NCBI RefSeq assembly: GCF_001602525.1
Contig: NZ_LSYT01000008.1
Location: 186,001 to 250,000 of the forward strand
DNA from: Flavobacterium chilense
GTDB lineage: Bacteria > Bacteroidota > Bacteroidia > Flavobacteriales > Flavobacteriaceae
DNA length: 64,000 nucleotides
Direction: 5' to 3'
The notes under the pieces are model-generated. The model was not told the DNA's origin. It made no database searches and saw only the letters and a list, made by a program, of their open reading frames with translations. Below, one piece after another: positions 24,640 through 33,971 of the stretch (position 1 is its first letter; every line of letters begins with the position of its first letter). Made by a program: the position numbers and the translations under genes.

Positions 24640-26136
24640 TTAATTATTATTGTTATTTTGTTGTAAAATCTTTATATCCGAAATGCGGTCTGCAAAGAAA
24701 CTAATTTTTTCTGGATATTTCAAAATTAATATTTCATATGCTTGTATTGCTTTTGTATATTTTTTTTGTTCTAAATATACCCGCGCCAAAGTCTCTGTCA
24801 TTAAATAAGAATTCTCTTCGCTATTTGCGTCCAATTGTACTGCAGGAGTGATCGCAGTTTGCTTTATTGGTGAGATCTTTGGGTTTGTTTCAATAAATTT
24901 ATCAATCAGTTCTGCCTTTTTTCTTTTCTCCTCTTCAATTTTTTCAGTCTCAATTGCTATTTTGACTGTTTCTTCGATTTGGTTTAAATTCGAAACTTCA
25001 TCTTTTCGGTCAATAGGCTCAGTTCTTGATAATTGCAGCCATTCCTGAAAAGAATGCTTTTCGTTCACAGAAAAATCAAGTGGTTTTCCTATTTCCAGAT
25101 TTTCTTCAGCAGTTTTTACAATTTGCGGAACCTCAGTTTCTTTGGGTTCTTCTTTGGCTTTTGGTTCTTCAAAAACTACTTTTGTTGCTTCTTTAATAGA
25201 AATGAATACCGATTCTTCAATCGGCTCAACTCGTACTTCTGGAATTTCATCATCGACTATTTCTTCAAAAAATGTAGGCATTGTTTCTTTAATAGAAGCT
25301 ATAATAGGTTGTTGTTCAGGAATTGGGTCAGTTTTAGGAACGTCAATTTTTGATGGTTCTTCGAATGTAAGGTTTGACGCTTCTTTGATAGTATCTAAAA
25401 TAGATTGCTCAATAATTGAATTCTCATCTGTTTTTGCAGGTTCTTCAAAAGTAGTTGGTGTTACTTCTTTAAATGTATCCAGGATAGATTGCTCAGTAAA
25501 AGTTTCAATTTTAGGTTCTTCTGTTTCTGCAGGTTCCTCAAAAGTTGTTGGTATTACTTCTTTAAAGGTGTCTAAAATAGATTCCTCAGTAACAATTTCA
25601 ATTTTAGGTTCTTCTGTTTTTACAGGTTCCTCAAAAGTTGGTGTAGTGACTTCTTTAAAAGAATCTAAAATGGATTCTTCATGAATTAACTCAATTGGTT
25701 TGTCTATTGTTTTAACCGGTTCTTCAAAAGTTACATTTGTTGCTTCTCTTATAGAATTGAGAATAGATTGTTCGATAGGGTCAATTTTAACTTCAGCTGC
25801 TTTTTTGATTTCTTCAAATGAAACGACCTCACTGTCATAAACTTTAATTTCTAAAAGTTCTTTTAGTTTCTGATCGTAATATTCACTTTGGATTGAAGTA
25901 AAAGTTTCTGAGGTTATAAAGTCAAATAAAACAGCACGGTCAGTAGTATGAGCGGCTGTAACTTTTAGTGCATAATTATACTTAAAGCTATTTTGATTGT
26001 AAAGTCCTTTTAATCGCAATGCTCTCGCACTTTGAAAATATGGAAATTCATTCAAAACACTTCCTAATGCATCCGCCTGCTTTTCTGAAATAGCATCGGG
26101 TTTGTTCATTAAGTAGGTATAATCAGTTACATTCAT
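24640..26136 (-). CDS. TPR protein with seven acidic internal repeats
   Basis: A 498-residue cytoplasmic-looking protein. The N-terminal 110 residues (DYTYLMNKPDAISEKQADAL, FPYFQSARALRLKGLYNQ) form a helical domain common in flavobacteria. Residues 121-330 hold seven copies of an approximately 30-residue acidic unit with the core ESILDTFKEVTPTTFEEP. The C-terminal part (about 440-490) contains a TPR-like pair, SYLMTETLARVYLEQKKYTKAIQAYEIL in pieces, with ARVYLEQKKYTKAIQAYEIL as the key block. No signal peptide is present. Its place between lptE and secG, with gaps of 64 and 3 bases, suggests a role at the envelope-biogenesis interface, but this is only context. The repeat block is likely to vary in copy number between strains. 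Confidence 0.75.
   Translation of the reverse strand: MNVTDYTYLMNKPDAISEKQADALGSVLNEFPYFQSARALRLKGLYNQNSFKYNYALKVTAAHTTDRAVLFDFITSETFTSIQSEYYDQKLKELLEIKVYDSEVVSFEEIKKAAEVKIDPIEQSILNSIREATNVTFEEPVKTIDKPIELIHEESILDSFKEVTTPTFEEPVKTEEPKIEIVTEESILDTFKEVIPTTFEEPAETEEPKIETFTEQSILDTFKEVTPTTFEEPAKTDENSIIEQSILDTIKEASNLTFEEPSKIDVPKTDPIPEQQPIIASIKETMPTFFEEIVDDEIPEVRVEPIEESVFISIKEATKVVFEEPKAKEEPKETEVPQIVKTAEENLEIGKPLDFSVNEKHSFQEWLQLSRTEPIDRKDEVSNLNQIEETVKIAIETEKIEEEKRKKAELIDKFIETNPKISPIKQTAITPAVQLDANSEENSYLMTETLARVYLEQKKYTKAIQAYEILILKYPEKISFFADRISDIKILQQNNNNN
25147..25776 (-). repeat. Tandem coding repeats in the TPR protein gene
   Basis: Seven units of about 29-33 codons encode variants of ESILDTFKEV...TFEEP. 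Copies two to four are the most alike. The reverse strand of this block stays open for 180 codons, a by-product of the repeat. Confidence 0.8.
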
Positions 26137-26200
26137 TATTTAATTTTTAATCGTTTTTTTATGTTTAATCGTTTATTTGTCTAATCGATTAAATTAGTAA

Positions 26201-26707
26201 TTACCATTTAGCTAATGACTCATTAAATATGTCCTGTGTAATTCTCTCAAAAATTGTCTGAATTGCAGGGCCTAAAATAGCACTTGTTGGTAAAGAAGCT
26301 CCCGGGAAATCATAATAAAATTCGAAAGATTTTTCAAAATCATCTGTTTCTTTCTTTCTATTCATGAATCTGACATTTACACGAATAGTTAAACGGTTTT
26401 GAGCAGCTTGTTGGTCAGCAGTAGCTGTCATTGGAGTGATTCTGTAATCTGTAATTTCTCCTTCGTAAACCAAATCACCACTATTACTCACTAAATTTAA
26501 ATTGGTTTGATTCATGATCAAATCCTGCAAAGCCAGTGTAAATTGTCTGTCAATTCCAGGTTCAATTAAATCAGCATTGTTCTGAAAAAAGTTAACCTGA
26601 AAAGTTTTAGCATCAATTTTTCCTGTTGATCCTGTAAAGTTATAAAATCCGCAACTGCTAAATGTTGTGGCAATCAACAAGACAAGAATATATTTTAAGT
26701 TTTTCAT
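26201..26707 (-). CDS. lptE: LPS assembly lipoprotein LptE
   Basis: LptE plugs the LptD barrel that inserts lipopolysaccharide in the outer membrane. The 168-residue protein has a lipoprotein signal with lipobox ending at Cys19 (ATTFSSCGFYNFTG). It shows the family pattern FQVNFFQNNADLIEPGIDRQ, then DLVYEGEITDYRITPM and ENRLTI-like strands (AAQNRLTIRVNVRF). It ends with a helix, IQTIFERITQDIFNESLAKW. It lies in the run miaB, sigma-54 activator, lptE, TPR protein, secG, which is a common flavobacterial order. Confidence 0.88.
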   Translation of the reverse strand: MKNLKYILVLLIATTFSSCGFYNFTGSTGKIDAKTFQVNFFQNNADLIEPGIDRQFTLALQDLIMNQTNLNLVSNSGDLVYEGEITDYRITPMTATADQQAAQNRLTIRVNVRFMNRKKETDDFEKSFEFYYDFPGASLPTSAILGPAIQTIFERITQDIFNESLAKW

Positions 26708-26807
26708 TTTTTATTTTAAGAATTGCTTTGCCAGTTTGCTGATGCTTTTGTCAAAGATATTTATTTTCGATTAGAAATATTTTGTTAGAGTGTTTTTTGC
26801 AGCAAAA

Positions 26808-28064
26808 TTATAAGTCGAATTGTTTAATTTTTCGGTATAAAGTTCGCTCAGAAATACCCAGCTCATCTGCTGCGGCTTTTCGTTTTCCTTTGTTTTTTTC
26901 TAATGACTTTTTAATCATTTCGATTTCTTTTTGTTCTAAACGTAAAACCTCTTCTTCTTCAATAGTTTCGGCAAACAGGTAATTGTCGTCCTGCATCTGA
27001 TAACTCTCTTCGCGGGCAGTTGGGGTCATAACGGCTGTTCTTGGTTCTTCTTCAAAGTCAATTTCGCTGTCATTTTCCTGTGATCCGTATATTTTCTGAA
27101 TTAAATTAGGATTAATGTCCTGCACTTTTGATGTGCCGTTTTTCATCAACTCCAAAGTAAGTTTCTTTAAATCATTCAAATCGCTTTTCATATCAAAAAG
27201 CACTTTGTACAAAATATCTCTTTCGGTACTAAAATCGCTTTCTTTCTTCTTGTCACTGATTACTGAAGGTAAATTGGTTCCTTCGGCTGGCAGGTAAGAT
27301 TGTAAGGTAGCTAATGTGATATCACGATTGGTTTCTAAAACTGAAATCTGCTCGGCAACATTTCGAAGCTGACGAATATTTCCGCTCCATCTGAACTTTT
27401 GTAAAAGTTGTATAGCATCGTCATCTAATCTCAACGGCGGCATTTTATATTTGTGTGCAAAGTCAGCTACAAATTTCCGGAACAATAAATGAATGTCTTC
27501 GTTTCTTTCGCGTAAAGGCGGTAGCGTAATTTCAACAGTACTCAAACGATAATACAAATCTTCACGGAATTTTCCTTTTTCAATTGCATTGAATAAGTTC
27601 ACATTTGTTGCTGCAACTATACGAACATTGGTTTTTTGAACCTGAGAAGAACCTACTTTTATGAATTCACCATTTTCAAGTACACGAAGTAATCTTACCT
27701 GAGTTGTTAAAGGCAATTCTCCAACTTCGTCCAGAAAGATTGTTCCGCCGTCTGCCACTTCAAAATAACCTTCACGAGTGCTCGTTGCACCGGTAAAAGC
27801 GCCTTTTTCGTGCCCGAAAAGTTCACTGTCTATCGTTCCTTCCGGAATAGCACCACAGTTTACGGCAATATATTTACCATGCTTTCTGTGTGAAAGCGAA
27901 TGTATAATTCGTGGAATATTTTCTTTACCAACACCACTTTCCCCAGTCACCATTACCGAAATATCAGTAGGAGCAACCTGAATGGCTTTTTCGATAGCGC
28001 GATTTAATTTAGGATCATTTCCAATTATCTCAAATCGTTGTTTTATTGCTTGAACTGTTTCCAT
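26808..28064 (-). CDS. Sigma-54-dependent transcriptional activator
   Basis: A 418-residue bacterial enhancer-binding protein. The AAA+ domain starts almost at the N-terminus: Walker A GESGVGKE (41-48, with Val where Thr is usual), the sigma-54-contacting loop GAFTGA (88-93), and Walker B GGTIFLDE (106-113). The C-terminus carries a Fis-type helix-turn-helix (AADELGISERTLYRKIKQF). There is no receiver or PAS domain, so its activity must be controlled by a partner, by expression, or not at all. A nearby TGGCAC element before groES is a possible target. Neighbours are miaB and lptE on the same strand. Confidence 0.94.
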   Translation of the reverse strand: METVQAIKQRFEIIGNDPKLNRAIEKAIQVAPTDISVMVTGESGVGKENIPRIIHSLSHRKHGKYIAVNCGAIPEGTIDSELFGHEKGAFTGATSTREGYFEVADGGTIFLDEVGELPLTTQVRLLRVLENGEFIKVGSSQVQKTNVRIVAATNVNLFNAIEKGKFREDLYYRLSTVEITLPPLRERNEDIHLLFRKFVADFAHKYKMPPLRLDDDAIQLLQKFRWSGNIRQLRNVAEQISVLETNRDITLATLQSYLPAEGTNLPSVISDKKKESDFSTERDILYKVLFDMKSDLNDLKKLTLELMKNGTSKVQDINPNLIQKIYGSQENDSEIDFEEEPRTAVMTPTAREESYQMQDDNYLFAETIEEEEVLRLEQKEIEMIKKSLEKNKGKRKAAADELGISERTLYRKIKQFDL

Positions 28065-28088
28065 GTAGTTTTTTGTTTCAAGTTTTTG

Positions 28089-28225
28089 TTTGTTTCAGGT
28101 TTCAAGTGTCTCATTGAAAACTGAAATTTAACTTTTAACCCAGTGCTTATATTTTTTGTTTTAGGTTTCAAATTTCAAGTTGCAAATAGAACCTGAAACA
28201 AAAAAAACTTGAAACCTGAAACAAA
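28089..28225. repeat. Inverted GTTTCAGGTTTCAAG repeats
   Basis: TTTGTTTCAGGTTTCAAGT and its exact reverse complement flank about 100 bases that contain further copies of the same words (TTTCAAATTTCAAGTTGC). The block fills most of the miaB-activator gap. Related words occur at 23821-23840 and 56745-56780, so it looks like a low-complexity interspersed element. Confidence 0.5.
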
Positions 28226-28230
28226 TATTT

Positions 28231-29676
28231 TTAATTCATTTCAGAATACCCAACAGCTTCACCTTTTAAGGTTCCGCTGGTGCAACTTGTAATTTTTACG
28301 TTTACAAAATCACCAATTTTATAATTCTCTTTAGGGAAAACAACTGTAATACTTTGCGAGTTTCTTCCTGAGAATTCTTCTTTTGATTTTTTAGAAACTT
28401 TTTCGACTAAAACTTCTACAACCTGTCCAACGAATTCTTCACTTCTAAACCAGGCATGTTTTTGTTGTAAGTCAACAATTTCCTGTAATCTTCTGGCTTT
28501 GGTTTCTTCCGGAACATCATCTTCCATTTTTCTTCCTGCCAAAGTTCCCGGACGTTCAGAATACGAATACATATAACCAAAATTATATTTTACATATTCC
28601 ATCAAACTCATTGTATCCTGATGATCCTGTTCTGTTTCTGTTGGGAAACCGGCAATCATATCCTGCGAAATCGAAGCATTAGGAATAATAGCTCTAATCT
28701 TGTCAATCAAAGTCATATATTCTTCACGAGTATGCAAACGATTCATTTCTTTCAGTATTCTGTTACTTCCGGATTGAACCGGTAAGTGAATGTGTTTACA
28801 GATATTTGGATGTTTTGCGATAACATGCAAAACGCTTTCGTGCATATCCTGCGGATTTGAAGTCGAAAATCGAATACGCATTTTAGGAAAACCAACTGCA
28901 ACCATTTCCAGTAATTGATCAAAATCAACAGCAGTTGCTTTTTGCATTTCAGAAGCATTTACGAAATCCTTCTTTAAACCGCCTCCATACCAAAGGTAAC
29001 TGTCAACGTTTTGACCCAGAAGTGTAATTTCTTTAAAACCTTTATCCCACAAATCCTGAATTTCGGACATGATACTTTGGGGTTCACGACTGCGCTCACG
29101 TCCGCGTGTAAAAGGTACTACGCAAAACGTGCACATATTATCACAACCACGCGTAATCGAAACCAAAGCTGTAATTCCGTTACTCATTAAACGAACAGGC
29201 GAAATGTCTCCGTATGTTTCTTCTTTTGATAAAATTACATTAATAGCATCCCGGCCTTCTTCTACTTCTGCCAGTAAATTAGGCAAATCTTTGTAAGCAT
29301 CCGGACCTACAACAAGATCAACTATTTTTTCCTCTTCCAGAAACTGACTTTTTAAACGCTCTGCCATACAGCCCAAAACGCCCACTTTCATTTTTGGATT
29401 AATACGCTTTACAGCATTATATTTTTCCAGACGTTTACGAATTGTTTGTTCTGCCTTATCCCGAATAGAGCAGGTATTTACCAAAACCAAATCGGCATCT
29501 TCAAGAGTTTGTGTAGTATTAAATCCGTTTTCAGATAAGATGGAAGCTACGATTTCACTGTCCGAAAAATTCATCGCACAACCGTAACTTTCTATAAAAA
29601 GTTTCTTAGTATTCTCAGGTTTGTTTTCTAAAACAAGACTTTCACCTTGTTTGCTTTCCTCAATAATCTTTTCCAT
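28231..29676 (-). CDS. miaB: tRNA-2-methylthio-N6-isopentenyladenosine synthase MiaB
   Basis: Radical-SAM methylthiotransferase that adds the 2-methylthio group to i6A37 in tRNAs. The N-terminal UPF0004 domain holds the auxiliary-cluster cysteines (ESYGCAMNFSDSEIV, VNTCSIRDKAE, GVLGCMAERL). The radical-SAM CxxxCxxC site is in TRGCDNMCTFCVVPFTRGRE. A TRAM domain ends the 481-residue protein (GRNSQSITVVFPKENY, GDFVNVKITSC). All cysteines are present. It begins the minus-strand run leading to secG. Confidence 0.97.
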   Translation of the reverse strand: MEKIIEESKQGESLVLENKPENTKKLFIESYGCAMNFSDSEIVASILSENGFNTTQTLEDADLVLVNTCSIRDKAEQTIRKRLEKYNAVKRINPKMKVGVLGCMAERLKSQFLEEEKIVDLVVGPDAYKDLPNLLAEVEEGRDAINVILSKEETYGDISPVRLMSNGITALVSITRGCDNMCTFCVVPFTRGRERSREPQSIMSEIQDLWDKGFKEITLLGQNVDSYLWYGGGLKKDFVNASEMQKATAVDFDQLLEMVAVGFPKMRIRFSTSNPQDMHESVLHVIAKHPNICKHIHLPVQSGSNRILKEMNRLHTREEYMTLIDKIRAIIPNASISQDMIAGFPTETEQDHQDTMSLMEYVKYNFGYMYSYSERPGTLAGRKMEDDVPEETKARRLQEIVDLQQKHAWFRSEEFVGQVVEVLVEKVSKKSKEEFSGRNSQSITVVFPKENYKIGDFVNVKITSCTSGTLKGEAVGYSEMN

Positions 29677-30036
29677 TGTAAAATTTCAAAGTGCAAAGAT
29701 AACGTAATTGCCGACAAGATGACAAGATGGCAGAAAATAATTTTAGATTTCAGTGTTTAAATTTTCAATTGAAAAAGGAATGCGTTTTTTGATGATACAC
29801 TATCTCTAAACGATCTGAAATAAAAAGTATAGTGATGTTATCAGGGCACTAATACTGTTATAAAAAAGAACATTTGATGGTCATAAACCTTTAAAAGTTA
29901 TACCTATATATATAATAGGTGGGATTACAGATAAATCTGTAATTTTAAGAAACATAATATTAAAATACTTCAAAAATGATTTCACAAGGCTGATATTTAA
30001 AAAAAATAAATACTTTTGTTGCAGAAAAATAGAGCA
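29677..30036. other. Divergent miaB/topA intergenic region
   Basis: Two small hairpins are visible: ACCTAT...ATAGGT (29902-29920) and ATTACAGA-taaa-TCTGTAAT (29924-29943). TACTTTTG at 30011-30018 matches the TAnnTTTG -7 box and would start topA transcription about 13-15 bases before its ATG. No TTG lies at the expected upstream distance. Nothing else was found. Confidence 0.45.
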
Positions 30037-32553
30037 ATGGCAAAGAATTTAGTAATAGTGGAGTCACCTGCAAAGGCGAAAACGATAGAGAAATTTCTAG
30101 GAAGTGATTTTCAGGTAGAGTCAAGTTACGGACACATAGCAGACTTACCATCAAAGGAAATAGGGGTAGATGTAGAGAATGGTTTTAAACCTAAATACGA
30201 AGTTTCTTCAGATAAAAAAGCCTTGGTAAGTAAGCTGAAAACACTATCTAAGAATGCCGAAACGGTTTGGTTAGCAAGCGATGAGGACCGCGAGGGAGAA
30301 GCTATTTCATGGCATCTTGCGGAAGAACTAAAACTGGATACTAAAAAAACAAAGCGAATTGTTTTTCACGAAATTACAAAGTCTGCGATTCTTAAAGCAA
30401 TCGAAAATCCAAGAGAAATTGATTATAATTTAGTAAATGCCCAACAAGCGCGTCGTGTTTTAGATCGTTTAGTGGGGTACGAATTATCTCCGGTTTTATG
30501 GAGAAAAATTAAAGGTGGTTTATCTGCGGGTCGCGTACAATCAGTTTCGGTTCGTTTGATTGTAGAAAGAGAACGCGAAATTCAAAACTTTACTGCAGTT
30601 GCAACTTATTCTATAGTAGCAGAATTTGTAAATGAAGCAGGAAAAGCTTTTAAGGCTAAATTGCCAAAAAACTTTAATACTAAAAAAGAAGCCGAAGATT
30701 TTTTAAATAAAAATATCGGATCACAATATAAGGTAGCGGATTTAGAAACTAAACCTACCAAAAAATCACCAACAGCACCTTTTACAACTTCTACTTTGCA
30801 GCAAGAAGCAGCAAGAAAATTGTATTTGCCTGTTGGAATTACGATGCAGCTTGCTCAACGTTTATACGAAGCGGGACTTATTACCTATATGAGAACGGAT
30901 AGTGTAAACCTTTCTAAAGATGCTATGGATGCTGCTGAAGCTGAAATCATAAAATCATACGGAAAAGAATTTTCTAAACCTCGATCTTTTGCCAACAAAA
31001 GCAAAGGAGCGCAAGAAGCACACGAGGCAATTCGTCCTACAGACATGTCACGTCACACTGTAAATATAGATCGTGATCAGGCTCGTTTATATGATTTGAT
31101 CTGGAAAAGAACGTTGGCATCTCAAATGAGTGATGCACAGTTAGAAAGAACAAACGTAAAAATCGAAGCACACAATCATGATGAGATTTTTACAGCTTCA
31201 GGAGAAGTATTGCTTTTTGAAGGTTTCTTAAAAGTATACTTAGAGGGACATGATGATGACGAAGAGGAACAAGAAGGAATGTTACCTGCTTTGAAAGTAA
31301 ACGAAAAACTAGCTAACAATTATATTACAGCTACAGAAAGATATTCAAGACCGCCGGCAAGATATACAGAGGCTTCGTTGGTGAAAAAATTAGAAGAATT
31401 AGGAATTGGACGTCCATCGACTTATGCGCCAACTATTTCTACCATCATCAACAGAAATTATGTTGAAAAAGGAACTCTTGAAGGTCAGGAACGTAATTAT
31501 ACACAACTTACATTACAAAATAGTAAAGTAGGTGAGAAAGTCTTAAAAGAAAATACAGGTTCAGATAAAGGAAAATTAGTGCCAACAGATATCGGAACAA
31601 TCGTGACTGATTTCTTGGTAAAGAATTTCGGAAATATTCTGGATTATAATTTTACTGCAAAAGTAGAGCAGGATTTTGATGAAATTGCCGAAGGAAATAT
31701 CGACTGGGCAATCATGATGCAGGAATTCTACAATAAGTTTCATCCAAATGTAAAAGAGGTTGAAGCTAATGCAGAACGTGAAAGCGGAGAAAGAATCCTG
31801 GGGAAAGATGCTGACGGAAGACAAGTTTCTGTTCGTTTAGGGAAATTTGGTCCAATGGCGCAAATTGGAGAAGCTGATGATGAAGATAAGAAGTTTGCCA
31901 GCTTAATGGCAGATCAGAATATTGGAAACATTACACTTGAAGAAGCATTAAACTTGTTTTTATTGCCTAAGAGTTTAGGAGAGTATAAAGGTGAAGAAGT
32001 AGAAGTGAATAATGGTCGTTACGGTCCATATGTACGTCACGGAAGCGTATTTATTTCTTTGCCAAGAGGTGAGGATCCTTTGGGAGTTTCAAAAGAAAGA
32101 GCTCAGGAGTTAATTGACGAAAAAGCACTTGCTGATGCACCAATTGCAATATACAAAGGAGAAGCGGTTCAAAAAGGTGTGGGACGTTTTGGTCCTTTCA
32201 TTAAGTGGAACGGTCTTTTTGTGAATGTAAGTAAAAAATACAATTTTGATAATTTATCACAGGCTGATGTTGAAGAATTGATTGAAGATAAACTACAAAA
32301 AAACATTGACAAAGTTCTTCACAATTGGGAAGAAGAAGGAATTTTAGTTGAAAAGGCACGTTGGGGACGTTCGGTAATTACAAAAGGTAAAATCAAAATT
32401 GAATTAAGTAAAGATGTTGATGCTACAAAATTAACATTGGCCGAAGTTCAGGAAATGATTGCCAAGAAAACGCCGGCAAAAAAGACTCCTGCTAAAAAAG
32501 CAACAACCGCAAAGAAAGCTCCGGCTAAAAAAACAGCTGCTAAAAAGAAATAA
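30037..32553 (+). CDS. topA: DNA topoisomerase I
   Basis: Type IA topoisomerase that relaxes negative supercoils, 838 residues from the ATG at 30037. A frame extending seven codons upstream is rejected because MAKNLVIVESPAKAKTIEKF is the family start. Toprim acidic residues lie in LASDEDREGEAISWHL. The catalytic tyrosine is in ITYMRTDSVNLS. GRPSTYAPTISTI and several C-terminal topo repeats (RLGKFGPMAQIG, GRYGPYVRHGSVF, GRFGPFIKWNG) follow. In place of the zinc fingers of the E. coli enzyme there is a lysine/alanine/proline tail of about 35 residues, like a histone H1 tail. The arginase-like gene starts four bases behind it. Confidence 0.97.
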   Translation: MAKNLVIVESPAKAKTIEKFLGSDFQVESSYGHIADLPSKEIGVDVENGFKPKYEVSSDKKALVSKLKTLSKNAETVWLASDEDREGEAISWHLAEELKLDTKKTKRIVFHEITKSAILKAIENPREIDYNLVNAQQARRVLDRLVGYELSPVLWRKIKGGLSAGRVQSVSVRLIVEREREIQNFTAVATYSIVAEFVNEAGKAFKAKLPKNFNTKKEAEDFLNKNIGSQYKVADLETKPTKKSPTAPFTTSTLQQEAARKLYLPVGITMQLAQRLYEAGLITYMRTDSVNLSKDAMDAAEAEIIKSYGKEFSKPRSFANKSKGAQEAHEAIRPTDMSRHTVNIDRDQARLYDLIWKRTLASQMSDAQLERTNVKIEAHNHDEIFTASGEVLLFEGFLKVYLEGHDDDEEEQEGMLPALKVNEKLANNYITATERYSRPPARYTEASLVKKLEELGIGRPSTYAPTISTIINRNYVEKGTLEGQERNYTQLTLQNSKVGEKVLKENTGSDKGKLVPTDIGTIVTDFLVKNFGNILDYNFTAKVEQDFDEIAEGNIDWAIMMQEFYNKFHPNVKEVEANAERESGERILGKDADGRQVSVRLGKFGPMAQIGEADDEDKKFASLMADQNIGNITLEEALNLFLLPKSLGEYKGEEVEVNNGRYGPYVRHGSVFISLPRGEDPLGVSKERAQELIDEKALADAPIAIYKGEAVQKGVGRFGPFIKWNGLFVNVSKKYNFDNLSQADVEELIEDKLQKNIDKVLHNWEEEGILVEKARWGRSVITKGKIKIELSKDVDATKLTLAEVQEMIAKKTPAKKTPAKKATTAKKAPAKKTAAKKK

Positions 32554-32556
32554 AAA

Positions 32557-33708
32557 ATGGAATTTGATTTTCTAGAACCGGTTAATGAAGGAATTTTAAA
32601 ATTCATTAGCTCGTTGTCTTCACAAGAATTGGGTAGCAAAATCGTTTTGCATACACAAGATCAGTTTCCTGATATTAGTAAAATTACAATTGCAATCGTT
32701 GGTGTTTTAGAAGACCGTCGCAATAGCAATGTGATTAATGATGTTAATCTAAATGCAGTTCGTAAGAAATTGTATAGTATGTTTCCCGGAAACTGGGATG
32801 CATCTATCGCAGACTTAGGAAATATCCTTGCAGGAGACTCTGTAGAGGATACATACTTTGCATTAAGAAAAGTAACTTCTGCTTTAATTAAAAATAAAGT
32901 CATTCCTATAGTCCTGGGAGGTTCTCAGGATTTGACCTATGCTTTATATCGTGCTTATGACGATTTGGAGCAAATGGTAAACATGGTTGCGGTAGATAAT
33001 AAATTTGATTTTGGTAAAGAAAATGAGACAGTTTCTGCTAATTCTTACCTGACTAAAATCATTATCGACGAACCAAATAATCTCTTTAATTATTGTAACA
33101 TAGGGTATCAAACCTATTATAATTCACAGGAAGAAATTGATCTGATCGAGAAATTGTTTTTTGATGCTTATCGTTTAGGTGAAATTTCTAATAATATCGC
33201 ATTGGCAGAACCAGTTTTCAGAGATGCTGATTTAGTGAGTATCGATTTAAATTCGGTAAAATCATCAGAGTCAGGTAATATGGTCTCTTTTGAGCCAAAT
33301 GGTTTCAATGGAAAAGAAATCTGTTCATTAGCCAGATATGCCGGGATTAGTGATAAAGTTTCCTGTTTTGGAGTTTTTAATCATAACAGTACCATTCCGG
33401 AATCAGTTATTATTGCACAGATTATCTGGTATTTTATAGAAGGATTTCATTATCGTTCAAAAGAATATCCATTTGGTAGTAGAGCAACGTATTTAAAATA
33501 TATTGTTCCATTAGAAGATGAAGAACTTGTTTTTTATAAAAGTGATAAAACAGATCGTTGGTGGATTGAAATTCCGTTTGAATCGAACGGTCACAATAAA
33601 CTAAAAAGAAATACGTTATTACCGTGTTCTTATGATGAATATCTGAGCGCCTGTAACCAGGAATTGCCAGAACGATGGTGGAAAGCACAGCGAAAAAATG
33701 CTTTGTAA
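32557..33708 (+). CDS. Arginase/formimidoylglutamase-fold protein with degraded metal site
   Basis: A 383-residue member of the ureohydrolase fold. In active enzymes two manganese ions are held by GGDHS, DAHxD and SxDxDxxDP. Here the matching places read GGSQDLTY, VDNKFDF and VSIDLNSVKS: the GGDHS histidine is missing, the DAHxD histidine is lysine and the second SxDxD aspartate is asparagine. Most metal ligands are therefore lost and hydrolysis is unlikely. The fold-defining strands remain (VIPIVLGGSQDLTYALYRAY, DADLVSIDLNSV). Translational coupling with topA (three bases between stop and ATG) and the gldK gene downstream point to a structural or regulatory role. The usual name formimidoylglutamase is probably misleading. 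Confidence 0.8.
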   Translation: MEFDFLEPVNEGILKFISSLSSQELGSKIVLHTQDQFPDISKITIAIVGVLEDRRNSNVINDVNLNAVRKKLYSMFPGNWDASIADLGNILAGDSVEDTYFALRKVTSALIKNKVIPIVLGGSQDLTYALYRAYDDLEQMVNMVAVDNKFDFGKENETVSANSYLTKIIIDEPNNLFNYCNIGYQTYYNSQEEIDLIEKLFFDAYRLGEISNNIALAEPVFRDADLVSIDLNSVKSSESGNMVSFEPNGFNGKEICSLARYAGISDKVSCFGVFNHNSTIPESVIIAQIIWYFIEGFHYRSKEYPFGSRATYLKYIVPLEDEELVFYKSDKTDRWWIEIPFESNGHNKLKRNTLLPCSYDEYLSACNQELPERWWKAQRKNAL

Positions 33709-33867
33709 AGGAAATTTTTAGCGAAAATCACAATTTTTTAAAGTTTCTCAAAATTAGTTAAGAAATATTAGTAAGAAAATAAATATAAAGTTTAAAAATT
33801 AACGTTTTACGTCGATTTTTTTAATCAGTTTGTCGATGAAATATTTTTTTTTTATTTTATTTAACAT

Positions 33868-33875
33868 TATTTTTG
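33868..33875 (+). promoter_or_regulatory. Candidate -7 box for gldK operon
   Basis: TATTTTTG matches TAnnTTTG and would give a leader of about 90 bases. The sequence upstream is a run of T in which no TTG stands at the expected distance, so support is partial. The whole 263-base gap before gldK is very AT-rich and contains nothing else. Confidence 0.35.
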
Positions 33876-33971
33876 AACGGTAAAATAAATTTCGCAACTA
33901 GTATTGTTTTTTAGATAAATAATAAATACGTTTACGGACTTATAATAATGAATAGATAATCCCAAATTTAT

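Noticed and set aside
25142..25684. 180-codon frame on the plus strand, serine-rich with internal repeats
   Set aside because: It is the antisense of the tandem repeats in the TPR protein gene and owes its openness to them.
29960..30154. 64-codon minus-strand frame across the topA start
   Set aside because: It overlaps the topA promoter and the conserved Toprim coding start.
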